This document shows positions 1-10,560 of a stretch of 52,043 bases of DNA, one piece after another (position 1 is the first letter of the stretch; every line of letters starts with the position of its first letter). The stretch covers positions 1,579,803 to 1,631,845 of the forward strand of contig MNCI01027496.1 of NCBI GenBank assembly GCA_015680685.1, in the 5' to 3' direction. Under the pieces are notes generated by a model that was not told where the DNA came from, ran no database searches, and saw nothing but the letters and a program-made list of their open reading frames with translations. The stretch comes from Gnetum montanum (lineage: Eukaryota > Streptophyta > Gnetopsida > Gnetales > Gnetaceae). Position numbers and translations under genes: made by a program.

Positions 1-335
1 AAACCACGTGCTGCAAGGTTTATCCAAACAAGTTTGTCTTTATTGCCGTACACAACTTGGGTTCAGGTTACAAGCTGCTCGAATAAAGAGCCGTTCACTC
101 TAGGACTCCTACTGCGGGCACATGGGGAAAAATTCTAACTCTGGAGTGATCAATCTGCTAGAGCTTCGCTACACTAGCCAGGATTGGGAAATGAAGGGAG
201 TGCCGCCTCTTATTTATAGATATGGTGGCGGGACGCGATATCGCAGGAGAAGACGCGATATCGTGTACGCGATATCGCGTGGGATGCGATATCGCGACGG
301 CCGCGATATCGCGTAGTGTAATTCGCGTCTCATCA
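1..335 (-). mobile_element. Athila/Tat-like LTR fragment (5' part)
   Basis: Read on the minus strand this begins TGATGA at 335 and runs off the left edge. It matches, in reverse complement, the solo LTR at 43912-44723. Shared parts are the GATATC array, the TATAAATA box, the leader around the box, the segment giving AATAAAG-like poly(A) signals, and the start of U5. I cannot tell whether it belongs to a full element beyond the window. The 64-residue reading frame at 122-316 is LTR sequence and not a gene. Confidence 0.85.
211..310 (-). promoter_or_regulatory. LTR promoter: TATA box plus five GATATC sites
   Basis: On the minus strand a TATAAATA box lies at 218-211. Five GATATC palindromes lie just upstream, at 237, 257, 271, 288 and 305 (first base on the plus strand). 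Most are extended to CGCGATATCGCG-like palindromes. Spacings are 20, 14, 17 and 17 bp. Position between the LTR start and the TATA box marks this as the U3 enhancer/promoter. Binding by a host factor is inference. Confidence 0.7.
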
Positions 336-630
336 GAGTGTCTAGGTAAGACTTGGTACTAGTCTAGAGCCTTTCCATTTAGGTACATAGGAAAAATTTG
401 TAGTATCATGTAAGGCCACACTTGTAACAGGAGGCACTTACACCAAAAGGTGACAAGATGTGTGTTAGGGTCTCCTTTATCATTGTATTTGATGAGGTTT
501 GAGATAGACATGCCTATGGGTAATGTGATTTGGGGGATTGATGGGATTGATAGTAGGATTGATTCCCAACAGTGCTATGAAAACTCATTACTAGTACAAC
601 ATAGACGATAAAGATCATGAACATGTATAG
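336..630. other. unassigned stretch between LTRs
   Basis: No open frame or recognisable domain. It lies between the LTR start at 335 and the recognisable part of the older split LTR. It may be the far end of that LTR (a TGATGAG word occurs at 490) or older target DNA. Confidence 0.3.
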
Positions 631-909
631 CACTGCTAGGCTATCAAACATTAAGTGCTTCTAGATTACCAAGTGCTACACGTATGCTAGAGGTGGTTGT
701 GCTTGTGTTCATTAACAATTGAAAATTAATTGCTTAAGGAAAGTGCATTAAAGTGAAGTGCATGAGAATAAAGTGCATTAATATTAAATGCATCAAGAAA
801 CATTAATCTATTCTCAGTGTTGCAAGGATGATCAAAAGGGTTCATTTTTATTCTCGTCACACTGTTGTGCTTAGATACATTAGTGTTCTAACAAAGATTT
901 GTACACACT
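631..909 (-). mobile_element. older Athila-like LTR, left half
   Basis: This stretch is a diverged copy of the internal part of the LTR at 910-1847; shared blocks include TTAGATACATTA. It stops exactly at the insertion point of the 12.6 kb element and resumes at 13490. The two halves therefore form one older LTR in the same minus orientation. The outer left boundary is not resolved. Confidence 0.65.
905..909. repeat. target-site duplication ACACT (left)
   Basis: ACACT directly precedes the TGATGA start of the left LTR and is repeated at 13490-13494 directly after the right LTR. A 5-bp duplication is what Ty3/gypsy integrases produce. Confidence 0.85.
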
Positions 910-1235
910 TGATGAGTGGTGAGGTATTCCTACATCCAACCATATGAATCACGAGTGTTCATATGCGATCCAGTCTAATTCCAAAGACTACGAGCACTAT
1001 TCTAGCCATCAAAATCCTAGTTAGAATAGTTGTTATCCTCTCAACCTCACTTGTGACATTCTAGAACAATGGTTAAGTGAGACTGAGAAATATGATTTCT
1101 ATATGTTTTCTTTTATCTATAATATCTAATTCTTCTAATATAGGGAGTAAAAGGCTAGATAATTTAAGATTCCACTACGCTATCACCTAACTACTCCTAG
1201 CATAAGCAACCATTCCCATCCTTCAAGCACATCCC

Positions 1236-1399
1236 AAGCATGTCCTAATCACTACTAGATTGCCAGACATTAAGCATCACTAGGTTGCCAAGTGTCAGAC
1301 ATATGTTCGAGGTGGTTAAGCATGTCCTAATCACTACTGGATTGCCAGACATTAAGCATCACTAGGTTGCCAAGTGTCAGACATATGTTCGAGGTGGTT
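1236..1399. repeat. 82-bp tandem duplication inside the 3' LTR
   Basis: Two near-identical 82-bp units (1236-1317 and 1318-1399), each starting AAGCATGTCCTAATCACTAC. The partner LTR has a single diverged unit near 12950-13025, so the duplication happened in this copy or its parent. Confidence 0.85.
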
Positions 1400-1757
1400 G
1401 TGCTTATGTATTCTTGTGGACTACGAAAGTGTACAGTAACTATAAAGCAATAAAAAAAAGCAATAACAAAAGCATTACGATTATTAATGTATTAAAAGAT
1501 TAATGCTTAAGTAATCTAGTCCAAATGCTGGAAGGCATGTTCAAAAAGCTCATCTTTATTGCCGTTCATGCCAATGGGCTTAGATACATTATTGCTCAAA
1601 TAAATAATCATACACTCTTCTAACTCTGTCTATGGGCACTTGGAAAATAATCTAACTCCTGTGAAAACAAACTATAAGAGATTTGTTACAACTTGAACAA
1701 AAGATGCCATAAATTTGATGGGTGCATGCATATTTATAGTAGAAAATGGACTCTGTG

Positions 1758-1827
1758 TTGATGAGGCCACATCAACGCATAGAAAGATGCATCAATGGGG
1801 TCACGTCGACACGACCCAGTTGATGCA
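1758..1827 (-). promoter_or_regulatory. U3 palindrome upstream of the TATA box
   Basis: 1788-1827 is an imperfect 40-bp palindrome centred on GTCGAC (1805-1810), with 16 of 20 base pairs matched. Its arms contain CATCAA and TTGATG; further TTGATG/CATCAA words lie at 1758 and 1770. On the minus strand it lies between the LTR start and the TATA box, where the other LTRs of the window carry their GAYRTC arrays. The partner LTR keeps the GTCGAC core but has lost most of the symmetry. Confidence 0.55.
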
Positions 1828-2259
1828 GTGGACTAGATGCTTCATCATATCCCCATGACTGAGTGAAAAATCATCATTGAGTTTGTTACAATTTGGAATG
1901 TATGAGGTTACTAGCGACACACCTAGAAAACAATATTAATACAAACATTGACATTAGCAACACACCAAGTGCCTGAGTGTATAGAAGAAAATTACAAAAT
2001 TGTGATGTTTATGGACAACAAAATTGAACACCTTGACAACAATGGACTTACAACCCCACCAAGATGCAGAAGTTGCTAAAGAGGATCATACAGTTCCTGG
2101 TGGTGATGGTTTTGATGGGCCCTCACTAGCTTCAGGTGCATGTGGTGGTTGGGGTGGTGGTTGTGGTTGTCTTGCAATTATTGTAACTTTCGAAGGTAAT
2201 TGGAAAGCCTCCAAAAGAGCCCTCAGTTTATCTTCTTTACTTCTAGGGTTGTTCATAGT

Positions 2260-4898
2260 TTGAGAAGCTTTGCCAATGTGTTCTAGAATAGGAACATCCC
2301 AAGGACATGGAAGTGCAAGGAAGAACTCCTTTAAATTAACAAACCAGGTTGCAAACTATTTTCATTCGATATCAAACACTTAGATTGATGCTTGTAGCCA
2401 TAGGTAGTCATTCATTAATCAGGCAAAGTTCATTGCAATAGAGTGTTTTCCTTCAAAGTGGGTGTAAACAACTTTGAGTTCTACATTTCCTACTTTTAGC
2501 TTTTGTTTTATCTCTTTATGCACCTTGAACTCACCCTTGTATAAAGAATACAAGGTGGCCACTTACTTCTCAAGGTCTGACCACAACCTCCTAGTTGTAA
2601 GCATGGCTAGGTTTGCATAATGAAGGTTGGCTAGATCCATATATTTAGTCATTTCTTCATTTTGGAGCTCCTTGAAATGAATCTCAGCTTGGTTGTAGGT
2701 GTTTAATCCATCAAAGATGGGTTTCCATACCTTGCCTCCTTCCTTGAGTTTTTGGAGGGCTTGATTCATCTTAGCCTTTGTGACCTGGATTTCTTTTTCA
2801 TTAATTTCTTTTTGTAATCCCACTTGATCCCTGTAGTGATTTTTCACTTATTCAAACTTGAGGGCCTCATTTTTCTAAGTGGTGATTTCAATGGCTGACA
2901 TCTGTTGTAAGGCTTAGACTTCCTCCATTGATAGATTATGATTTTTAGTAGCTAATCTTCTCACATTGGTGTTTACCCTAGCCAAATCTTCCTACTGTTG
3001 GTGGATAAAATCTTTTATTTGTTGATTTTCAACATCAACACTGTGTAGGCAATGAACTTTTGTGATCAACCCAACATTCTCTTGGTGAACCTATGCCAAG
3101 TCCTTATTTAGATAGTAAGAATAAGCTTCCACTAAGGACTTGTCAAAGATCATTGACTCTCACTTGTACTCAACCTTTTGAGGCTTGGTTTGAAGCTGTT
3201 GAAAAGATTCATCTTTGGTGAGGTCATGGTTGAGTATAGTTGGGTCAACCAGTTGGGCCCTTAGCTAGGAAACTTCCACAGCTAAGAATTGATTCTCTGC
3301 TTGAGCTGACTCAAGTCACCCCTTTAGGATGAGGTACTTTTCCTTTGCTGAGAGCAGCTCCAATTGGGTTGCAGTGATGTTGTCCAGAAGGTCAAAGACA
3401 TTTGGAAGTGGTTGCTCAGTTCCCACTAGTTGGTCCAACAGTTCTTCATGTTCTGCTACATTGAGTCTACCACTCTAAGTCCCTGTAGATGTTTACACAT
3501 CTCTAAGCCCATGTACATCTAGTACAAGCACTGTAGGTGCATTAAGAGTTTTGGTGATCATGTCAACAACCAATGCTACCGTGACTTCCTATCCTTGGTG
3601 TTGCAATACCAGGAGCATTTCTTGAAATTTCTAGAAATAATTGTTGGGTCATTAACACTGTTACTTCTCGAGCGCTAGGGTCTATTCTAGCGGGCACTTG
3701 TGTTCACACGGTCGAAAGCATCGGCCCTACCTTCTCTAGCAAGCTCATAGATTGAACCACTTATTCTAGATGGCTCAAGGTATGGTGATATACAAAAGGT
3801 TCTCCACCATCTCTAGTTCTTGCTTGTTGCTCCTGTTGGTGTAGGAGTCATGGTCAAATCTCATGTATGTGCTCTACGATCGTGCACCAGTCTGATCCTA
3901 TTGCTTGTGCAAGTGGTGGAGGTGGTTCTTGCTATTTCTCCATTCTTGTTGTGGTAGGTGTTTTATCTTTCATCATTTCATGACACCAGGCAATTGGAAC
4001 ATGATAGAGTGTGTCATTGGCATATTGTGTTATCCCTACCCATTTGCACAATTTTCTAATTAGGTAGGGAAAGGGCAAAGCTCACCTTCCATGTTCATTT
4101 TTTGCAAACCGTTTCTCAATTTCCAAGAAGAGTAACTATGGAAGGTTGATAGGAAATTTCTTGCTTAAAGTAGCACATGCACAAGCAGAGAAGGTGGTGA
4201 TTTTGCTAGGTCTTACTATTGGATTTAAGTGGTAAGATGAAATTTTGGAGTAAACTCATTCTCCAATGGTCAATGTGCCAATCTCCTTATGGTCTACCCT
4301 ATAGCATCGCCTGATCCACTCCACTTTCACCTCGGGGTTTGCTTGTTTTGAAATTTCTACCACATCATCCCCGATCTCAGGTAACCTAAGAGCTTGTGCA
4401 ATTGCCTCTACAGAGTAAGACACATGGATGTCTTTAATTTTTACTTGTGACCCCAGCTGCCGATTTGTTAAGAAGAGATAGGTTTCCCCTAGATACCACT
4501 CACCAATGGACATGATGATTGGCCACATGGGAAAATTTTGTACTGAGTTCTGACTTCTTCTAGCACACTTTCTAGGAATGGTATGAAGTTTAATTCTTAA
4601 AGGACTATTCGTTATAGCTCTTTTGGCTTGATAGCATCAAGGCAGGCCTTGGTCAAGGTGACCTCAAGCCGTGGCACTCTTGCTGGAGTCTTGTCCCCAC
4701 CCGATTGTATTGTGGGGACTTCTTCTTTAGGAATCTATGAACAAATTCCATGTCAAGTTCCTTGTAGAGAGGGCCAGTTGCATGTGAGCCCTTTGCCTAC
4801 TCCTTAGGTTGTGTGCCTCATTCCCTTTTGGTTCTAGGTTGCTTGTCCAGAGGTTGCGATGGTCCTTCCTTCTTTGGATGCCTTGGTTTTTGTGCCAT
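2260..4898 (-). pseudogene. extra (env-position) ORF of the Athila-like element, broken
   Basis: Starts with an ATG at 4898 and a lysine-rich, low-complexity N-terminus. An open 90-residue stretch follows (4256-4528) with a pattern like plant-retroelement ORFs annotated as putative plant transposon protein: VKIKDIHVSYS, an alternating helix, then LRLPEIGDD. The C-terminal half, including the open 94-residue stretch at 2563-2847, is rich in Glu, Lys, Gln and Leu and looks coiled-coil. At least ten in-frame stops interrupt it. It lies after integrase, where Athila elements carry an env-like ORF. I see no convincing signal peptide or membrane anchor, so envelope function is not supported by sequence. 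Family assignment is by pattern only. Confidence 0.5.
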
Positions 4899-6856
4899 CT
4901 GCAATCATAGCATAATCATGAATTAAAATATGTGCATGTTACCAAAAATGGAAATAAAATATCTTTCCATGATGACATGGCCAGGCTATGACAGCGACAC
5001 ATGCATCTTGAGTGTCATTGAATTAAAACTAATGCTTTGATTATCATGATGAGTTAAAACTAACTCTTTGATTAACCCTAAAAGGCTTTAAGTCATTAAC
5101 TAGCTATACTGCCATAATCTATAGAATCATGGACCCCCCATGATGTACAACATACTTCTAGTACCCAAAGGGTAAAAGAATGGTTGGATTGGGACAAATG
5201 GTAGGAAGGTTATGTGCCTGAGAAGGAGATTGGATGTAGAAAACTTGAAAAAATCCCTTAGCATTATGAGCAAATGGACAAAATTCAAAGGCATGATGCA
5301 TGTATATATAGTAGTTTTGTTGCTAGGTTGATGGGGCCACATAAATAGGGCTATGTAAATGCATGTGGATGTGTATATGGGGCCTAGTTGATGTAGCTAT
5401 CCATCTATGTTGACTACCATTGACTAGTGAATGAAAGGCCCAAATCTATGAATTTTAGCATAAAATTGGAGTCATTCGAAAGCTCAAAGACCCAAGAACA
5501 TCATGAAACAAAGAGGAAGGGATGTCAGTGTCAAAAGAAGAGTCAAAGTCAAGAGAACATCATAATATGGAGCATGGGCAATGGAGGGCCCCACGATGAA
5601 CAACATAGAAATGGTTGACGAATTATATCAAAAGAGTAAGAGATTAACAAGCGAAACCAAAAGATATGCAAGTGGGTCATTCCCAGAGCAGGCTCTATGC
5701 TTGTTTGCCCTTGCACACCTTTAATGGAGGAGTCCGTGGATCCCATAGTTGACTAATGGCCACTAATAGTTAATGCTCATATCCTCGAGAACGAACCAAA
5801 GGATTTACAAGTACCAACAAACCAAGATACACGATTGAAACATGAAATCAGCAATGAGGTGAGGAACAGAAAGCAATGGATGAGGGGGAGAGCATGTGGA
5901 ATGGAGTGGTAAGGTTAAGATTAATATAGTCCCTTTGTGAAGTATGTGGTTAAGTGACCCGATAAAAATCCACTCCAAGTTTGGATCAAGTCTGGATCAA
6001 GAGCGACCATGTCCAGTGATGTTGCAGTGGTGGACTAATACCAACCCACCCACTCAAGACATACACATGCCCTTAGAGACCAAATCCCATTCCTTATAGA
6101 GAGGGAAAGGGAAGAAGGAAGTAAGAAAGGGCCTTAGTTAGAGGGGACTATTAGGCCTAGGTAACATGGCTTTCTAGTCCCATAACTAGTGCTTGTAGCC
6201 CATTATTTGATCTAATGGGTGTGCTTTGAATTCCCATTATTGTTTTTTATTGTTTTTATCTTTTTGGTTATTTTTTTGAATGGGAACCACACCATTCAAG
6301 GATATATTGGTTGGTCCAAGGGGTGTGCTTTGAATTTCCATTGTTTTTGTTTTTTTCTTTTGTTTTGTTTTTTAGGTAGGAACCACACCATGCAAGGACA
6401 TGTTAGCTTCTTGTTATTCGTTGTCATGGAACGGAAAGGAATCCTTGAGGGCAACAATGCACGAGAGATCGTAGGAGGATATGTAGTCCACCACATCCCC
6501 TTGAAGTCATACCCTATTCCTTACCACTTGGATCCTTCCCAAGTTCAGAATCGCCCAAGGTCAAAGATTTATTGGAGTTGATTAATGGAAAAGGGATTGT
6601 ACTTCTCTTGATCCTGGGACACCATAGAAAAGTGTGAGTGGTCGGATGTCATGGACTCACTACCTGTTGCATGAAAGAAAGTATAACTTAGTTTTCTAAA
6701 ACCCAAAATGCTAAGGTAAGAACTAGATATAATAGGCAACCCATAATATGCAAACTCCCATTAGGAGCAACTACCACACCATTGCATCCTGTGGCAATAA
6801 GATGACTTTATTAGCAAAAATAAATATAGGAAAAAAACTAAAATAACTAAAGGGAA

Positions 6857-6888
<32 letters not shown>

Positions 6889-7111
6889 GAAAAATTAGGT
6901 AAGAATCGTTAAATGTACGAACAATGGTGTAAAATAAAAATGTGTAAAAAAAATATAGAAAAGAATCAGGATAATTATTTTAGCATGGGTAGCGATCTCC
7001 CCCATGACTAAGCTTGGAGGAGGAGATTCGAAATATGGAATGTGGCCAACCACTTGGTGAAGTGGTTTGGTGTAGTTCATAGAAGGGTTTTAATTGTTGC
7101 ATGTTGACCAA
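4899..7111. other. non-coding spacer of the element (integrase to extra ORF)
   Basis: 2.2 kb with no domain in either strand. It is interspersed with purine-rich and T-rich stretches and includes the AT microsatellite at 6857-6883. Short frames here (6219-6581 plus, 6296-6496 minus, 5127-5342 minus) are T-rich, show no known motif and are not supported as genes. Confidence 0.5.
6857..6883. repeat. (AT)n microsatellite
   Basis: An uninterrupted run of about 13 AT dinucleotides inside the spacer of the 12.6 kb element. Confidence 0.95.
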
Positions 7112-8115
7112 CTACATTTTTATTAGGTCTTCAGGTTTGTGTATGAGTAGGGCCCTAGATGGAAAGCTCTTGGAAACAATATAATGTCCCTCCCATAGTG
7201 TTTGAAACTTGGTCCATTGCAACACATGTGTGGGATTCCAATAGAAAACCTTATCTCCATGTTGAAATGTTACCTTTCGAATCCTGAGGTCATGACATTG
7301 TTTGTTATATGCCTTATGCACCTCATTTGATGATAGGGCTACTAATTGATTCTCATCCAGCACATTTAAGTTGATGAGTCATTCTCATTATGCTAGGGGT
7401 AATTCAAGACCTAAGTCACTTGTAGTGGATAGTGTTCAGAGTTCTGTCCAAATCGGGAGTGTTGGTAGTTTTCCATACACCAACTCGTAAGGAGAGTAAC
7501 CTATAGGAAGTTTTAGGTTGAGCGGTAGGCCCAGAGGACGTCATTAAGTTTTGTGCTCCAATCCCTCCTATATTTGCTAATTGTCCTTTTTAGGATTTTT
7601 GTAATCTCCCTACTTGTGACTTCAGCTTGCCCATTGGCTTGGGGGTGATAGGGTGTTAGTTTATGTTCTACCCCCAAACGTCATATGAGTTTACTAAAAG
7701 TAGCACCCATGAAGTGAGTGCCATTATCTGAAATGAGTGTAGATGGCACCCCAAACCTGTTCATGATTTGTTGTTGAACAAACCACATGGTTGTGGTTGA
7801 GGAATAGATGGTGATGGCTACTACCTCTACCCACTTTGTACAATAGTCCACCATGACACTAATGTATACCTTTCCATTTGACATGGGTGTGATGGGACCC
7901 ATGAAGTCAATGCCCCAAATGTTGAAGGGCTCTAGTGGCTGAATCCACCATTGAGGTTCCTCCATTCTTGTTGTCATCCCACCATCTCTTTGACATCGAT
8001 CATAGGAGCAGACGAACCATTGAGCATCTCTAAAGAGTTTAGGTCAGTAGTAACCTGTAAGTAGAATCTTAATGGCTATGCACCTTCTTGCATAATGGCC
8101 CCCACAAGGGCCCTC
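7112..8115 (-). pseudogene. integrase, Athila-like element
   Basis: Order on the minus strand: remains of the HHCC zinc-binding region near 8115-7985 (GGHYARR, then CQRDGG); the catalytic core at 7977-7681 with the first Asp in GIDFMG and the second in LISDNGTHF; and the C-terminal domain at 7363-7112 (DENQLVALSS, FQHGDKV, GHYIVSK). The catalytic Glu region (PQANGQAE) is in a shifted frame near 7630. The protein would join the double-stranded DNA copy to the host chromosome. Frameshifts between core and C-terminus make it inactive. Confidence 0.85.
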
Positions 8116-8429
8116 ATGAGCATCTTGGAGGACACACAATTAGTTTGCATCAGGGACGCACCATCAAACCAAGCCATTCACAAACACCTTATACAAGTGT
8201 CCATTGATTTCCATGAAGTGCTTGGCTTTGTGAAGAAATCGTTGTTTCTTCTAATGATCCAATTCCTCTAGTAGCTCTTGTATACGAAGATAGGTAAGGA
8301 TGTCACCAAACCAATTTGATCGTGTGGGCACCTCCTCCATAATTGCTCCAGTAAAGAGAAGTTCATCTAGAAATTGGTTAGAGAGTGGGCTCTCCTCCTT
8401 CATGTTGTCCCATTGTAACTGAGACAAGT

Positions 8430-9700
8430 GATCAACAACAACGTTCAGTTTCCTTTTTGTCTACCATAGTAAGATTGAATTCTTGAAGGATCATGAGCTA
8501 CCATATGACACGGGGGCTCACCATGGGTTTGTCCATAAGGAACTAGATGGCATTGTGGTTTGTATGCACAAACACCTTATACCTAAGCACATAGTATCAA
8601 AACTTTTTTAAGATGAACACCACCACCATTAATTCCTTTTTGGTGGTGGTGTAATTTAGCTGAGCATCCACAATACTTTAGCTTGCATAGTGGATGTAAT
8701 ATGGATGCTTCTGGTCATTCAAATATGTGAGAAAAACTTCCAATGCATAGTTAGATGTATCCATCATGATGTGAAATGGTTTGGACCAATCAGGGGCTCA
8801 TAGAATTAGAGTCTCTATGAGTTTTTTCTTCAGCGTTTGGAATGTAGGTTCACATTCCCTAGTTTAGAAAAATGGGACGTCTTTCTTGGTTAGCTCCACC
8901 AACCACTTCGCGATCTTTGAAAAATTCTTGATGAAGCGCTTGTAGTGATTAGTGTGTCCAAGGAATGATTAAACATCCCTCACAGTTCCCTGCTAATTGG
9001 TAATTCCTTGGATAACCCTCATTTTCTCAGGATCCACTCCAATCCCTAGTGAAATTCGATGTCCCAAAATAATGCCTTCTTGGACCATTAGGTGGCTCTT
9101 TTGCCAGTTGAGCCGTAAGTTAGTTTCTACACATCACTTCAAAACCTACTCAAGGTGGTCCAAGGCTTACTTGAATGTTGCTCCATACGTGGAGAAGTCA
9201 TCAATAAAAACTTCTACACCATTACCGATTTGCTATTGGAAGATGCTGAGGACAAGGCATTGGAAGGTTGCAGGTGCATTACACAGGCCAAAGGGCATCT
9301 TCCTATATGTGAAAGTCCCACAAAGACTTGTAAATGTTGTCTTGGCCTGGTCCTCTAATGCAATCTGGATTTGGTTATAGCCACTATAACCATCTAGGAA
9401 GCTGTAGTAACAATGCTCTGAAATGGTATCTAACACCTAGTCCACAAATGGAAGTAGGAAATGATCTTTAAAGGCTGCCAGATTTAGTAATCAAAAATTG
9501 ATACAAACTCTCCACTTGCCACCCTTTTTTTGGCACAATAATGAGTGGGCTAACCCACTCGCTATTCACAATGGGGTAGATGAATCCTGCTTTCAACAAT
9601 TTTTCAATTTCATACTTGAAAATTTGTTTAAGTTTGGGATTCAATTGTCTTTGTGGCTATTTTCATGGCTTCATGGAAGGGTCGATATAGATTCGATGTT
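8430..9700 (-). pseudogene. reverse transcriptase and RNase H, Athila-like element
   Basis: RT palm and fingers: IYPIVNSEWVSPLIIVPKK, then DGYSGYNQI, FTYRKMPFGLCNAPATFQ (open at 9233-9436) and the catalytic FIDDFSTYG near 9190-9210. The two catalytic aspartates of the FIDD box are intact. The thumb and RNase H follow toward 8430 ([32 protein letters not shown]). Stops occur about every 30-60 codons. Motif wording is closest to Athila/Tat elements. The enzyme would copy element RNA into DNA in the cytoplasmic particle. Confidence 0.88.
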
Positions 9701-9965
9701 GGCATACCCTAGGATCAGTCCCGATCAACTCAGAATATGACCATGCGAAGGCAGTCACTCACTTGTTTACCATCCTTAGAAACTTCTTTTTTTATTCTGG
9801 AGCAAGAGTGGCATTGATTATTACCAGCTTATAGTTTTTCAAGAATGCATATTCTAGATTGGCCGGTAAGGGTTTTAGTTCTAGGGGTTCTTGTTTAAAG
9901 CTTTTAGGGATTTGTAGCTTTTCCCAATTAGTATCATCATTGGTAGTGGGAAGTTGTTGATGGAC

Positions 9966-10560
9966 CTATTCCACTTCATCCATGCTCACCATATAGGCAC
10001 ATATAAGGCTTTCAGAGCATTCCATGCATAGGGTGGTGCTATCAGAATCAGCAGTTAGCCACTGGGTGCCTTCTTGGTTAGTGGCTACTACATACATGCA
10101 TTGTTGCATTTGTGATTCGGCGGCACACTGACTGCATACTTGAATGGATGCCCACTTAATGAACCAGAGTTGCTGCACATAGTTACACCTGGAGTCACTA
10201 TACGTGATGCATGGAACATGCTTCTTCTCGATCTTCCCAAAAGGATTTTCCTTAGAAATTTCAAGGGAGAGATCGTAGAGTCCCAAACATGCATCCACCG
10301 TGCTGAGCCATGCTCTTTCCATTATAGTTAGGAAGTCTCCCTTGCAATTATCGATGTGGATTACTAGGAAATTGGCAGGGTAGGACCACCCACAAATAGT
10401 GGTCACAATATCTTCTACCAATCCCAAGGGGATGGTAATGGATTGGTCTGCCAACTCAAGCTAAATGTTTCTTTTCTTCAATGGGGGTAGGTTCCAAGTC
10501 TTATACATATCATGTAAAATCAGGTTGACACTTGATCCTGAATCCAGAAGAGCTTTTCTT
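9966..10560 (-). pseudogene. aspartic protease and downstream linker, Athila-like element
   Basis: The catalytic loop LLDSGSSVNLI lies at about 10521-10555 on the minus strand, followed by MYKTWNLPPL. A 162-residue open stretch (10454-9966) begins ADQSITIPLGLVEDI and matches the plus-strand copy at 45785-46270 almost residue for residue. That match confirms the frame and the family. The protease would cut the gag-pol polyprotein in the particle. The active-site Asp is intact here, unlike the Ser-for-Gly variant (LLDSSS) in the other copy. A stop separates the loop from the long open stretch. Confidence 0.85.

Larger units (their letters stand above)
910..1847 (-). repeat. 3' LTR of the 12.6 kb element
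   Basis: Starts TGATGA and ends TCATCA, a 6-bp terminal inverted repeat. It aligns along its length with 12603-13489 but is about 50 bp longer, mainly because of an internal 82-bp tandem duplication. On the minus strand a TATAAATA box lies about 115 bp after the LTR start (plus 1731-1740). Sequence differences from the partner are many, so the insertion is old. Confidence 0.88.

Noticed and set aside
211-310. CRISPR-like array of short palindromes
   Set aside because: Repeats are 6-12 bp with 2-14 bp between them, not 23-50 bp repeats with unique spacers, and the context is a plant LTR.
122-316. 64-codon plus-strand ORF
   Set aside because: Antisense to an LTR promoter region; its Arg/Tyr repeats are only the translation of the GATATC array.
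9498-9740. 80-codon plus-strand ORF and other plus-strand frames at 8997-9380
   Set aside because: Antisense shadows of the minus-strand reverse transcriptase, which has clear motifs.
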